Origin: JBFGFX01 sp965232455
Lineage (GTDB): Bacteria; Pseudomonadota; Gammaproteobacteria; Steroidobacterales; Woeseiaceae
Direction of reading: 5' to 3'
Assembly: GCA_965232455.1 (NCBI GenBank)
Contig: OZ246981.1
Coordinates: 4,526,001 to 4,590,000 of the forward strand
DNA length: 64,000 nt
Made by a program: the position numbers and the translations under genes. Positions within the stretch are counted from its first letter, which is position 1, and each line of letters opens with the position of its first letter. This document shows positions 17,897 to 26,751 of this stretch, piece by piece. The notes below the pieces were generated by a model. It saw only the letters and a program-made list of their open reading frames with translations. It was not told the origin of the DNA and did no database searches.

Positions 17897-20800
17897 TCAG
17901 GGCGTGCGCCTGACGATGGCGAGACGCTTCATCTTGGAGCGTAGGGTGCTCGACGGAATTCCCAGCAAGGCGGCCGCGCCGCCACTGCCTGAAATTTTCC
18001 ACTGGGTCTGTTCGAGCACGCTGATTATGTGAGAGCGTTCGACGGAGGAAAGATCGGCCACGCCATCGTGAATGGATAAAGTGGACTCCGACTGGTGCAG
18101 GGTCGCGATCAGTCGCAGCGGGCCGGGAAGCGTAAGGACGGAATTGTCTTCGGCTGAAATCAAGGCGCGCTCGATGATGCTCTCGAGTTCGCGAACGTTT
18201 CCGGGCCACTCGTAGCTCAGAAGCTCCTTGACCATCTCCGCGGAAATTGCATCGACTTTCTTGCGCACGCGTCCGGCGTGTTTGTGGACGAAGTGTTCCG
18301 CGAGCAGCGGGATATCTCCCTTACGGTCGCGAAGCGCCGGCAGTGTGATCGGGAAACTGTTGATGCGGTAGTACAAGTCCGCGCGAAATTCGTTCCGCTC
18401 GACGGCATCCTGCAGATCCCGGTTAGTCGCCGCAATCAGGCGGACGTCCGCATGCAGCGTTTCCGTCCCTCCGATGCGCTGAAATTCTCCCGTTTGCAAA
18501 ACGCGAAGCAGCTTGCCCTGCAGCTCGAGCGGCAGTTCTCCAACCTCATCGAGAAAAAGCGTGCCGGTGTCCGCCAGCTCGAACCTGCCCAGTCGCTGAG
18601 ACTGTGCGCCGGTAAAAGCGCCTTTCTCGTGTCCAAACAACTCGCTTTCGATCAGGTTGGCGGGCAAGGTGGGACAGTTCACGCAGATCATGGGTTTGTC
18701 GTGCCGGCCGCTCAGCTTGTGTATCGCGCGTGCGATGAGCTCCTTGCCGGTTCCGGTCTCTCCGAGGATCAGGGTTGTCACGTCCGTTGGCGCGACCTTC
18801 TCGACAGCGCGCAAACAACGTTTCAGGCCTGGGTCCTCGCCGATGATTTCGTCAAATCCGTAGGCGAGCCTGACCTCCTCCCGAAGGTATACATTTTCTT
18901 CCTGCAGTTTGTTTTTCAGGTGCTTTATCTTCGACATGGCCCGCGAGAGCGCAATCGCTCCTGCGAGGTTTTCCGCCAGCAGCCTGAGTTCGGCAACGGT
19001 TTCGACGGACCAGCGGCGTTTTTCCCGGTACATCACAAACGCGCATGCGCCCCTCAGCTTCTCCTCGATGAGAAGCGGGACGATCAGAAACGATTTCACA
19101 CCCCGTTTTCTGAGGACTTGCTGGTCCGGAGCCCCGGACGGGGGCAATTGTTCGACGTCATCGACAACGATCAGTTTGCTAGCGAGTATTTCGGCGGATA
19201 TCCACGGGATGCTGGCCTGAGCCACGGGCTCCGGGGGCTTGTCGTCCATGTGTGTCCAGCGGTGAGTGGGCTTCAGATTCTCATTGTCCGCGGTGAACCA
19301 CCATACGCTGATTGCGTCGAGTCCGTAACTGGTGGCGACGAATTCGAGACTGTCCCTCAGTTGCCCATCGATATCGTCGGTTTGTGCCTTGATCAGCTCG
19401 GATGAAAGCCTGGCGAGCAACGCCTGATAGTCGGCACGGTGTTTGATGTTGTCTTCGGTTTTCTTGCGTTCCGTAACGTCATATACCGTGCCAGCCATCC
19501 GGACGGGTCGCCGCTGTTCGTCGCGTATGACTTCTGCCCGAACCTGCATGACGCGCTCAGTGCCGTCGGGGAGGATGATTCTATGATCCATGGAAGACGG
19601 TTCCTGACCCTGCAAAGCGCGTGTAATGGCGCGTTTCACCGTCCGGCGGTCGTCCGGGTGCACGCGCTTCAGAAAGGATTTGTACGTCACGCCCGACGCA
19701 TGGGGATTCATCTGAAGCAGGCGATAAAAACCATTCGACCACCAAAGCTCGTTGGTGGCGATATTCCATTCCCAGTTTCCGATACTCGCAATGCGCTGAG
19801 CCTCACTCCAGCGTGTCCAGATCCGCCATAGTTTTTCGGTGTACTTTCGTTCGGCTTTCTTTTGCGTTCGCCGTGCATTGATCCAATAAGCGGAAGCTGC
19901 GACAAGAACCAGCGCGTACAGGGTGTACGCCCACCAGGTTCTCCACGGCGGAGGATTCAAGCGAAGGTCGAGCCGTGCATCCCTGACGCTCCAGATGCCG
20001 TCATTGTTGGCCGCCCTGACCCTGAACGTGTAGTTCCCCGCCGGGAGATTGGTATAGGTCACCTGGTGCCTCGTCCCGGCGTCTATCCAGTCTTCGTCGA
20101 GCCCTTCGAGTTTGTACATGAACCGGTTGTTTTCCGGCGCCGCGTAGTCCAGCGCCGCAAACTCGAATCCGACGAGTCGATCCTCATAACTCAGCTCTAC
20201 AGGCTCACGGTCCACGCCGGCACCGCTAAGATCGACAGGGTCGTTCAAGCCGAGGAGTCGTGTAATGACGACCTGCGGCGGCCGCTGATTCGTACGCAGT
20301 TCGTCCGGATTGAACGAGTTGAAGCCGTTGACTCCACCGAAGAAGATCTGTCCGTCGGAAGCGCGTAAACCGGCGGAAAGATTGAACTCGTTGCTCTGCA
20401 GGCCATGACCCGTGTCATAGTTCTTGAACGTCAGAGATTCTACGTCCAGCCGCGACAAGCCGCGTCCCGAGCCCAGCCACAGATGACCGGCCCGGTCCCA
20501 GACACCGCTGTAGATCGTTGAACTGGGCAGTCCGTCAAGCTGGGTGAACCGCTGGAAACTCACCTTGCCGGCTTCACGATCCGAGCGCTGCCAACGATTC
20601 AACCCGCCGCTTCTGACGCCCACCCAGAGATCGCCGCGAGAATCCTCCTGAATCATGTTGATTTCGCCACCGCTCAGACCGTCGAATCTGTCGGGTTCCG
20701 CCTCGAACCGCGTGAACGTTCCTGTGTCCGGGTCAAAATGGTTCAGCCCGCCTCCGTAGGTTCCGACCCAAATGTCCCCCGCACTGTCCTCGAACAGAAC

Positions 20801-22399
20801 CAGGATGCGGTCGTTGCTGATTGTCGTCGGGTCGTCGGGATTGCTTCGGTAATGCGTGAATTGCCGGGTGCTCCGGTCGAAGCGGTTCAAGCCGCCGCCG
20901 AAGGTGCCGACCCACAGGTCTCCGTTACTGCTTTCGAGTACGTAGGACACGCCGTCGTTACTCAGGCTTGTTGGATCTTCGGGATCGTGCCGATACCGGT
21001 TAAACGATTCGCTGTTTTCGTCGTAGCGGTTCAGCCCCGCGTCGAGGGTCCCCACCCATAAAACACCGCCGCTGTCGACGCGCATCGTCATCACGCGATC
21101 GCTGGACAGGCTGGTGTCGTCGTCAGGGTCATTTCTAAGGTGGCGAAAACGATCGGTGGCGCGATCGAGCACATTGAGACCACCGCCAAAGGTCCCGATC
21201 CATATGCCGCCGGCCCGGTCTTCCGCGAACGAGGTGACCGCGTTCTGGTTCAGGCTTTGTGGATCGCCGGCGTCTTCCCTGTAGTGCAGCACGGTGCGCG
21301 TTGCCGGGTTCCAAAGGTTCAAGCCGTCGTAGGTGCCGATCCAGATAATTTTGCCGCGGTCCTGGAACATGGACAGTACGGTGTCGTGCGAGAGGCTGTA
21401 GCGATCGTTCGGGTCGTGGAGATATCGATCGAAGTTCCCGGTCGCCGGGTTCCAGGCGTTGAGCCCTTTGACGGTTCCGATCCACAGGACGCCGGCGTCG
21501 TCCTGAAAAATCGTGTTTATGCGGTTGGCGCTGATGCTCGATACATCGTCTGGGTCGTGGACGAACCGCTCGAAAGAACCGGTGTCTCGATCGAATCGGT
21601 TCAACCCACCCGTCTCGGTGCCGATCCAGAGCGCGTTTTCCTCATCTTCGTATAGTACTCGCGACCGGCTGTCGCTGATGCTCGCGGGGTCTTCCGGGTC
21701 GTGCCTGAAGTGGGTGAACGAGCGCCGGTCGGCGCTGAACCGGCTCAGCCCGCCGTCCGTCGCCACCCACAGGCTATCGTCGCTGTGGTGCAGGATGTTC
21801 CAAACGTGGTTCCCACTGAGGCTGTCCGGAACGGACGGGTCATGCTGAAAGCGCTCGAAGGTTTCGGACTCGCGGTCGAAACGGTCGAGACCCGTCCCGT
21901 CCGTACCGATCCACAAAACACCCTCGTGGTCCTCGTAGAGGACACGGATCCGGTTGCCGGAAATCGAAGAAGGATCTTCGGGGTCGTGCCTATAGTTGGT
22001 GAACGTCTGGCTTGCCGCGTCGTACCGCGAAAGTCCGCCGGCATCGGTGCCGACCCAGAGGACGCCGGATCGATCCTCGATCAGCGTTCTCACGCTTTCG
22101 TCGGAGATGGATCGGGGATCTGCGGGATCGTGAGAGAACACGGTGAAGTCGCGGCCGTCGAAACGGTTCAGCCCCGCCTGTGTCCCAAACCACATGTATC
22201 CCTGTCGGTCCTGAACGATGGAAAGGACGAAGGATTCGGACAAACCGTCGTCCTGGGATACGTGCTGGAATCGAACGGTCCTCGATGCGCCGGCGTCCGC
22301 CACGCCCGAAGCGGCAAAGAGAATCCCCAACAAGAGGGCGGTGCGGACGGCCCACCGCGGACGGAAGCCGTTCGGCCGGTGTACGAGCGCTGGTCGCAT
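17897..22399 (-). CDS. Membrane-spanning propeller-PAS-GAF-sigma-54 activator fusion
   Basis: This 1500-residue protein joins a periplasmic sensor to a cytoplasmic sigma-54 enhancer-binding protein. After a signal-like segment (TALLLGILFAASGVADA, ~residues 18-36) come 14 two-component-regulator propeller repeats with the pattern [IL]W[VIL]GT-x-GGL-x-R[FY], i.e. two seven-bladed propellers. A Y_Y_Y-type domain (YKLEGLDEDW, PAGNYTFRVRAAN) and a membrane helix (~815-838) follow. The cytoplasmic part has PAS (~860-985), GAF (~990-1155) and AAA+ with Walker A GETGTGKE (~1212), GAFTGA (~1258), an arginine-finger region (EFRADLYYRI) and WPGNVRELES. A Fis-type helix-turn-helix (~1443-1498) closes it. 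There is no histidine kinase, receiver or conserved phospho-His. ATG 22399 has GGGAGAA upstream. The ligand is unknown; polysaccharide fragments are the usual ligands of such propellers. Confidence 0.9.
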   Translation of the reverse strand: MRPALVHRPNGFRPRWAVRTALLLGILFAASGVADAGASRTVRFQHVSQDDGLSESFVLSIVQDRQGYMWFGTQAGLNRFDGRDFTVFSHDPADPRSISDESVRTLIEDRSGVLWVGTDAGGLSRYDAASQTFTNYRHDPEDPSSISGNRIRVLYEDHEGVLWIGTDGTGLDRFDRESETFERFQHDPSVPDSLSGNHVWNILHHSDDSLWVATDGGLSRFSADRRSFTHFRHDPEDPASISDSRSRVLYEDEENALWIGTETGGLNRFDRDTGSFERFVHDPDDVSSISANRINTIFQDDAGVLWIGTVKGLNAWNPATGNFDRYLHDPNDRYSLSHDTVLSMFQDRGKIIWIGTYDGLNLWNPATRTVLHYREDAGDPQSLNQNAVTSFAEDRAGGIWIGTFGGGLNVLDRATDRFRHLRNDPDDDTSLSSDRVMTMRVDSGGVLWVGTLDAGLNRYDENSESFNRYRHDPEDPTSLSNDGVSYVLESSNGDLWVGTFGGGLNRFDRSTRQFTHYRSNPDDPTTISNDRILVLFEDSAGDIWVGTYGGGLNHFDPDTGTFTRFEAEPDRFDGLSGGEINMIQEDSRGDLWVGVRSGGLNRWQRSDREAGKVSFQRFTQLDGLPSSTIYSGVWDRAGHLWLGSGRGLSRLDVESLTFKNYDTGHGLQSNEFNLSAGLRASDGQIFFGGVNGFNSFNPDELRTNQRPPQVVITRLLGLNDPVDLSGAGVDREPVELSYEDRLVGFEFAALDYAAPENNRFMYKLEGLDEDWIDAGTRHQVTYTNLPAGNYTFRVRAANNDGIWSVRDARLDLRLNPPPWRTWWAYTLYALVLVAASAYWINARRTQKKAERKYTEKLWRIWTRWSEAQRIASIGNWEWNIATNELWWSNGFYRLLQMNPHASGVTYKSFLKRVHPDDRRTVKRAITRALQGQEPSSMDHRIILPDGTERVMQVRAEVIRDEQRRPVRMAGTVYDVTERKKTEDNIKHRADYQALLARLSSELIKAQTDDIDGQLRDSLEFVATSYGLDAISVWWFTADNENLKPTHRWTHMDDKPPEPVAQASIPWISAEILASKLIVVDDVEQLPPSGAPDQQVLRKRGVKSFLIVPLLIEEKLRGACAFVMYREKRRWSVETVAELRLLAENLAGAIALSRAMSKIKHLKNKLQEENVYLREEVRLAYGFDEIIGEDPGLKRCLRAVEKVAPTDVTTLILGETGTGKELIARAIHKLSGRHDKPMICVNCPTLPANLIESELFGHEKGAFTGAQSQRLGRFELADTGTLFLDEVGELPLELQGKLLRVLQTGEFQRIGGTETLHADVRLIAATNRDLQDAVERNEFRADLYYRINSFPITLPALRDRKGDIPLLAEHFVHKHAGRVRKKVDAISAEMVKELLSYEWPGNVRELESIIERALISAEDNSVLTLPGPLRLIATLHQSESTLSIHDGVADLSSVERSHIISVLEQTQWKISGSGGAAALLGIPSSTLRSKMKRLAIVRRTP

Positions 22400-22756
22400 G
22401 TTCTCCCTGTTCGGCTGAAGCGCCGGCGGGTGCCGTGACCTCGGACAGGCCGCTCCGCGGCTTGCCCTTGTTCCATTAGTCAACGAGATCGCACCGGTCC
22501 CTACGATTGGGAACGTCGCGGAGCGAGCGATGAATTGCCTCCGCAGTCTGGCGCCTGGAATTCTTTTTCGTATTGTAATCACTCCGGCTTGCCGGGCCAG
22601 ATCGACTGACGGTCCGATACTGTTTATGGTCGGCCGAACACAGCCGCCTGCACGTTGGGTTGCAGTTTCCGATATATGTCATATCGCACAACGGTGATCC
22701 GGTAGCAAGTGATTGCTCAATGCACGGACAACGGCGAGAATAGCCGACCAACCACA

Positions 22757-22783
22757 GCGCCCGTAGCTCAGCTGGGTGAGCGC
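22757..22783 (+). pseudogene. 5' fragment of a tRNA-Arg gene
   Basis: The sequence GCGCCCGTAGCTCAGCTGG is identical to the acceptor 5' strand and D-arm start of the intact tRNA-Arg 194 bases downstream. It can close a D-stem (GCTC with GAGC) but has no anticodon arm, T-arm or 3' acceptor strand, so it cannot make a tRNA. Confidence 0.8.
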
Positions 22784-22787
22784 CGGT

Positions 22788-22907
22788 CGCCGCGCAGCGG
22801 CGAGGCGAAGCACGGCTTCGCCAGGCGGGAACGCCGCGAGCCTACCGGCGAGTGGCCGGGCCCGAGGAGCAAAGCGACGAGGGGAGTACGATCGCGCGCG
22901 GCGCGAT
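22788..22907 (+). repeat. Cluster of three GC-rich hairpins between the tRNA repeats
   Basis: Perfect stems occur at 22788-22802 (CGCCGC-GCA-GCGGCG), 22804-22822 (GGCGAAGC-ACG-GCTTCGCC) and 22891-22907 (ATCGCGC-GCG-GCGCGAT). Each has a three-base loop. The spacing and stem type resemble REP-like or attenuator structures. There is no T-run, so none is a standard terminator. Confidence 0.7.
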
Positions 22908-22935
22908 TGCTCAATGTACCGACAACGGCGAGAAT
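22907..22935 (+). promoter_or_regulatory. Probable promoter of tRNA-Arg
   Basis: TTGCTC (22907-22912) and GAGAAT (22930-22935) are 17 bases apart and place transcription start a few bases before the tRNA at 22951. The same pair is present in the upstream repeat copy at 22713-22741. The call rests on spacing and position only. Confidence 0.5.
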
Positions 22936-22950
22936 AGCCGACCAACCACA

Positions 22951-23027
22951 GCGCCCGTAGCTCAGCTGGATAGAGTACTGCCCTCCGAAGGCAGGGGTCA
23001 GAGGTTCGAATCCTCTCGGGCGCGCCA
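22951..23027 (+). tRNA. tRNA-Arg, anticodon CCG
   Basis: A complete 77-base cloverleaf with encoded CCA. The acceptor stem GCGCCCG pairs with CGGGCGC (23017-23023), with discriminator G and CCA at 23025-23027. The D-arm is GCTCAGCTGGATAGAGT. The anticodon stem CTGCC/GGCAG encloses the loop CTCCGAA, giving anticodon CCG, which reads CGG arginine codons. The T-arm is GAGGTTCGAATCCTC. An IS481-family element begins about a dozen bases downstream. Confidence 0.96.
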
Positions 23028-23039
23028 TTTTCTCAAAGG

Positions 23040-24331
23040 TGTTAACCGGTCACATGGTTTACACCTTGTTCCGGACACATGGTTAACACTTTGTCCGGTA
23101 CGAACGGATTGGGGCCGGGTTCCACCCGGCCCCGTTGATTATCGAAGTATCCTAAATCATAGTCGAGGAAGCTGACCAGCCAGATCTGGTCCTCGATCTC
23201 TCTAACGCCCACGGTTTGTCCGGCGAAGGCGGTCGAGAGGTTGATTTTACGTCGGCCGATGCAGATACGGCCGCAGCCGGTGACGCGGATCGCCCGGTCA
23301 TGGAACGGATAGTCCGGCGGACTCGGTGGTTCGTAGACGCGAGCTGAAGGTGTATAGAGATCACCGGGGTAGGCGCCATCGAGCGCTTGATGAGGCCGCT
23401 CGTTGTTGTAAACCCCGATGAAGGCGTCGAAGCGCTCCTGTTGTTGAAGGAAGTTGAAGGCGGCAGGCTTCGTAGCCTCCTGCTTGAGGGTTAGATGCAT
23501 GCGTTCGTGACGGCCGTTCTGCTCAGGATGGCCGGGCTTGATGCGCTGCAGGCTGATGCCTAAGCGCAACCACCAGACCGAGAGCCGAGTGAGGCCAAAG
23601 AGCGCATTGCCGGAAGCGAACGGCACACCATTATCGGTGCGGATGGCGCTGGGCAGGCCGAAGTCCCTGAAAGCTCTTTCAAAAATGGTAAAGGCGATGT
23701 CCGCTTTGGTGGACTTCACGCCTTCGCAGCCGATCAGGTATCGGGAGCTGTAGTCGGAGATCGTGAGCGGGTAGCAGTACTGCTTGTTGCCGAGCATGAA
23801 CTCGCCCTTGTAGTCGGCACACCAGAGCTCGTTTGGCTGGTGTGCAGCGACCAGCGGCGTTCCTTCAGCCTTGTAGCGACGGCGTTTCTTTCGCTTCACG
23901 AGGCCATGGCGGTCCAGCACGGCGTGGATAGTGCTGATGGCAGGCGTTGGCACCATCGGGAACTGCTTGATCAGCTTGTCGCGGATCTTGCGGGCGCCCC
24001 AAGTGTCGTGTTCCTTCCTGATCCCGAGAATCGTACGCTCGACCTGGTAGGGTAGGCGGTTGGCCTGCCGGTACGGCGCCCGGCTACGGTCGTTCAGGCC
24101 CTGAAGGCCGCAGTCTTTGTATCGGTTGAAAATCTTGTAGCCAGTGACGCGGCTAATCCCAAACTCCCGGCACAGTGGGGCCATCTTCTCGCCCTCGAGC
24201 AGCCTGGCTATGAAACGAAGTCTCTCATCCATCGGTTTACACTCTTTCCAGGGCATCCGGGGGCTCCCCAAATGCCGTAATGTGTAAACCATGTGTCCGG
24301 AACAATCTGTAAGCTATGTGTCGAGTAGCTC
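23040..24331 (-). mobile_element. IS481-family insertion sequence, about 1.3 kb, apparently intact
   Basis: Imperfect terminal inverted repeats flank one transposase gene. The left end (about 23046-23076) and the reverse complement of the right end (about 24295-24325) share CACAT-G-TTACA, then TTGTTCCGGACACATGGTT. Each end contains two tandem copies of a CACATGGTT-ACAC unit, probably transposase binding sites. CTCAAA occurs on both sides (23032-23037 and 24329-24334) and may be part of a target duplication, but the exact ends are uncertain. Confidence 0.85.
23042..24256 (-). CDS. IS481-family transposase
   Basis: The enzyme cuts and joins the element ends through a DDE active site. This 404-residue protein has an N-terminal helix-turn-helix (PLCREFGISRVTGYKIFNRY, followed by GLNDRSRAP) and an integrase core. 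The core holds the three acidic residues in CADYKGEF, IRTDNGVPF and HPEQNGRHER (Asp, Asp, Glu), and ends with YNNERPHQAL, the IS481 signature. The C-terminal beta domain is also complete. The stop codon lies inside the left inverted repeat. In-frame starts at 24292 (inside the right repeat) and 24232 are alternatives. No frameshift is seen, so the element may be active. Confidence 0.95.
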   Translation of the reverse strand: MPWKECKPMDERLRFIARLLEGEKMAPLCREFGISRVTGYKIFNRYKDCGLQGLNDRSRAPYRQANRLPYQVERTILGIRKEHDTWGARKIRDKLIKQFPMVPTPAISTIHAVLDRHGLVKRKKRRRYKAEGTPLVAAHQPNELWCADYKGEFMLGNKQYCYPLTISDYSSRYLIGCEGVKSTKADIAFTIFERAFRDFGLPSAIRTDNGVPFASGNALFGLTRLSVWWLRLGISLQRIKPGHPEQNGRHERMHLTLKQEATKPAAFNFLQQQERFDAFIGVYNNERPHQALDGAYPGDLYTPSARVYEPPSPPDYPFHDRAIRVTGCGRICIGRRKINLSTAFAGQTVGVREIEDQIWLVSFLDYDLGYFDNQRGRVEPGPNPFVPDKVLTMCPEQGVNHVTG

Positions 24332-24419
24332 AAAAAATTACGTGGTATGCGCCCTGTTGTTTTCCGCGGCTGATTTGAGCCCGACCGCGATCCGGCTGAG
24401 CTCACTTCCGCCTGCCATG

Positions 24420-24830
24420 CTACAACACAGTGATGCCGATCATTAATATTGCGGCCCATGAAACCAGATAGACGGGTGTTCGGAGGTACGGGATGCCAAG
24501 GGTATAGACGACGGCGTGACCAATCCGCGCCCAAAAGAACACCTCCGCCCACGGGGCAATGCCTTCATGGGCGGCGGTGGGCGCCAGGAATCCCGCCGCG
24601 ACAACCACCGCTGCGAAGGCCGGCAGGGTTTCGACCATGTTCATGTGCGCGCGCTGTGAGCGCCGCGCCCAAAGCGGCACGTCCGGTTGCACCTTCGGAA
24701 AGCCTTCGGGGTAATTGTTCAGGAACGTTGGTATGCCCCAGGTGATTGCGCGAGAGAGGATATAGGGTGTCCAGAGCAAAACGGTGAGTATCCCGCTCAG
24801 ACTCAGATACAGGTAGGCAGCTTCCATCAT
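24420..24830 (-). CDS. MAPEG-family membrane protein
   Basis: The 136-residue inner-membrane protein has four hydrophobic segments: an N-terminal LYLSLSGILTVLLWTPYIL helix, the hallmark RRSQRAHMNMVETLPAFAA, then ARIGHAVVYTLGIPYLRT and a C-terminal helix. The E-N/M-x-x-E-polar-P pattern marks MAPEG proteins, which in eukaryotes act in eicosanoid and glutathione metabolism. Bacterial members with this short form have no fixed function. It follows the YHS-domain gene on the same strand, 71 bases apart, with a hairpin between them. Confidence 0.9.
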   Translation of the reverse strand: MMEAAYLYLSLSGILTVLLWTPYILSRAITWGIPTFLNNYPEGFPKVQPDVPLWARRSQRAHMNMVETLPAFAAVVVAAGFLAPTAAHEGIAPWAEVFFWARIGHAVVYTLGIPYLRTPVYLVSWAAILMIGITVL

Positions 24831-24867
24831 GTTTTCCTCTTGGTTTGAGATTGTTGCCCGAGAATTC

Positions 24868-24886
24868 GGCGGCCACGAGGGCCGCC
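24868..24886 (-). repeat. Hairpin between the YHS and MAPEG genes
   Basis: GGCGGCC (24868-24874) pairs perfectly with GGCCGCC (24880-24886) across ACGAG. No T-run follows in either direction, so it is not a standard terminator. It may protect the YHS mRNA end or reduce read-through into the MAPEG gene. Confidence 0.5.
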
Positions 24887-24901
24887 GCGAATTGAGAGGT
24901 C

Positions 24902-25354
24902 CTACAGTGACGCCGGATTCTTGTGCTTGATGTTTTTCCAGGCGTTGTCAGCCGTCTTGATTCGACCAGGAACGTCTTTCAGCCATTCGTTTTGGATGCC
25001 GGCGTCGAGGTTGAGATAGGTTTTTCCATTAATGACGCGCCATACTTCAGGGTCGCCAATAAACTTCTTGCCGACTGAAACGCCAAAAGCGCAGTACCCG
25101 TTGTAAGCCGGAACATACTTGTCGGGGTTTGCTTTGAACGTTTCCAGGTTTTCCTCGCTGGAAAACTGGTAGGTGGCGCCATCATGTGTCGTAACGAAAT
25201 TGCCGTTACCGCGTAGTGGACGCTTGCTGGTGTGATAGGTCACTACGTCGTAACCCTGCACAGCAGGCGCACTGTGGGTGTAGTCGGCTGCTGTCGCACC
25301 GACCGAAAACGACAATAAAGCGATTGTTCCGATTAAGAATCGTCTGATGTTCAT
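24902..25354 (-). CDS. Exported YHS-domain protein
   Basis: The 150-residue protein has a Sec signal (MNIRRFLIGTIALLSFSVGATAAD) and a YHS domain: VQGYDVVTYHTSKRPLRG, YQFSSEENLETFKANPDKYVPAYNGYCAFGVSVG, then NGKTYLNLDAGIQNEW. Exported YHS proteins are thought to bind metal or act as small periplasmic adaptors; the single Cys in GYCAFG is the conserved one. ATG 25354 is chosen because the signal peptide begins there; the frame is open to 25459. It is divergent from an AraC regulator across 267 AT-rich bases, so that regulator may control it. Confidence 0.9.
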   Translation of the reverse strand: MNIRRFLIGTIALLSFSVGATAADYTHSAPAVQGYDVVTYHTSKRPLRGNGNFVTTHDGATYQFSSEENLETFKANPDKYVPAYNGYCAFGVSVGKKFIGDPEVWRVINGKTYLNLDAGIQNEWLKDVPGRIKTADNAWKNIKHKNPASL

Positions 25355-25621
25355 TGATATCTCCAGTGTTAGTTCGTTTTTTGATGTCCGGAAAGCCACA
25401 ACTTTTCCGGACGCCAGAATCTCTGAAGAAACACCGACGTAAAATAATGAAAACCGCATATTCCATACTGATTCGTATTAATTCATATGATTAGTACTGA
25501 ATCGTCCAAAAGAACTGCTAAATCGTATTTATTTTTGTATGAATGATTGATTGTCGCCTGTCCCTTGTTAGGCTACGGAATACCTTCTTCATCCTCATAC
25601 ACCCGCGAGAAGCCGTGCTCC

Positions 25622-26554
25622 ATGGATGCGCTTACCGACATACTGAATACGCTGCGTCTATCGAGCAGCTTGTACTTCCGGACCGAACTAACCTCGCCCT
25701 GGGGGATTGAAGTTCCGGCGAAAACGGGAGTTGCACGGTTTCATATCGTTATCCGTGGTCAATGCTGGCTGCAAGTACATGAGGATGACGGCGTGCATAT
25801 GTCGAATGGCGACATGGTGGTAATTCCCCACGGTGCGTCGCATACGCTCGCCGATGCAGAGACGACCAGCGTGCGTCCACTGGCGGATGTACTCGACGAG
25901 GTCGGCCACAAGGGCGAGGGTCCGTTGATCTACGGCGGTGGCGGCGCCGGCTGCTGTATCGTCTGCGGTGAATTTTCTTTCGATGACCTGGGCAGTCACC
26001 CGCTCCTTGAAAACTTGCCTAAAAAGCTATGCGTGACGGGAGACACCAGCTACAACACGCAGTGGCTGGATAGTGCGATGGGTTTTATCGGCCATGAAGC
26101 TTCCAGATTGGAGCCCGGTGCCCATGCCATCATCGACCGGCTGTCCGAGATCATACTGATTCAGGTAATTCGTGCGACGTTGGACGCGACCGAAGACCAA
26201 ATTCCCTTTCTGTCAGTGTTTTCCGATTCACGAATCAGCAAGGTGCTTACAGCAATCCATAAAGATCCAGCGAACGACTGGAGCGTCGAGAGACTGGGGC
26301 AGCTCGTTAACATGTCGCGTTCGTCATTCTCGAATCGCTTCAGCGAACTGGCAAATATGACACCGTTGCAGTACGTCATCTTCGTCCGGCTTCAGAAAGC
26401 CAGCCGTTTACTCATCGAATCGTCGATGCCCCTAATCGCTGTGGCGGAGCGTATTGGCTATCAGTCGGAAGCGGCGTTCAGTCAGGCATTCAAGAAACAA
26501 TACGGAGTGAGGCCTGGTGAATTTCGCCGTGTTCACACCCAAATCGCCGCGTAG
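25622..26554 (+). CDS. AraC-family regulator with N-terminal cupin domain
   Basis: The 310-residue protein begins with a cupin-6 type effector domain: TSPWGIEVPAKTGVARFHIV, GDMVVIPHGASHTLAD and YGGGGAGCCIVCGEFSF. It ends with two helix-turn-helices (~residues 210-305): DWSVERLGQLVNMSRSSFSNRFSE and VAERIGYQSEAAFSQAFKKQYGVRPGEFRR, the AraC signature. Such proteins usually sense small molecules and activate a divergent neighbour. Here the divergent partner is the YHS/MAPEG pair. ATG 25622 is chosen over 25547 because the domain starts right after it. The region before it (25355-25621) is AT-rich with no gene. Confidence 0.92.
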   Translation: MDALTDILNTLRLSSSLYFRTELTSPWGIEVPAKTGVARFHIVIRGQCWLQVHEDDGVHMSNGDMVVIPHGASHTLADAETTSVRPLADVLDEVGHKGEGPLIYGGGGAGCCIVCGEFSFDDLGSHPLLENLPKKLCVTGDTSYNTQWLDSAMGFIGHEASRLEPGAHAIIDRLSEIILIQVIRATLDATEDQIPFLSVFSDSRISKVLTAIHKDPANDWSVERLGQLVNMSRSSFSNRFSELANMTPLQYVIFVRLQKASRLLIESSMPLIAVAERIGYQSEAAFSQAFKKQYGVRPGEFRRVHTQIAA

Positions 26555-26751
26555 GCAGGCTCAGTAGATGGATCATGACGGAAGACGCCGGGCTCCCGTC
26601 AACTAGACTATTTTCTATCGGGTCCAATACACAAATGGCCACAGGCCAACTTCACAAGGCGCGGAACAGAAGAAGGTCTACTATCGGCGGACTTCCTTTG
26701 GTCAATCAACGGCTGTGTGAGAATTGTGTGACTGAGTTATGCACTGTCCAA

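Larger units (their letters stand above)
22711..22969 (+). repeat. 65-bp direct repeat carrying the promoter and 5' end of tRNA-Arg, period 194 bp
   Basis: Copy 1 (22711-22775) and copy 2 (22905-22969) match at 63 of 65 positions. Both begin GATTGCTCAATG, run through GAGAATAGCCGACCAACCAC and end inside the tRNA D-arm (GTAGCTCAGCTGG). Copy 2 continues into the intact tRNA; copy 1 diverges into GC-rich hairpins. Confidence 0.9.

Noticed and set aside
16254..22399. Cardiolipin synthase as the target of the sigma-54 activator
   Set aside because: No -24/-12 promoter is seen in the 179 bases before the cls gene, so neighbourhood alone does not support control.
22649..22664. Sigma-54-like sequence CTGCACG-TTGGG-TTGCA
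   Set aside because: The GG at -24 is TG and the distance to GC is one base too long. This spacing is strict for sigma-54 promoters.
22709..23175. Short open frames over the tRNA region, with translations like VAQLGERRS and GQRFESSRARHF
   Set aside because: These are the well-known false proteins from translating tRNA genes and their repeats.
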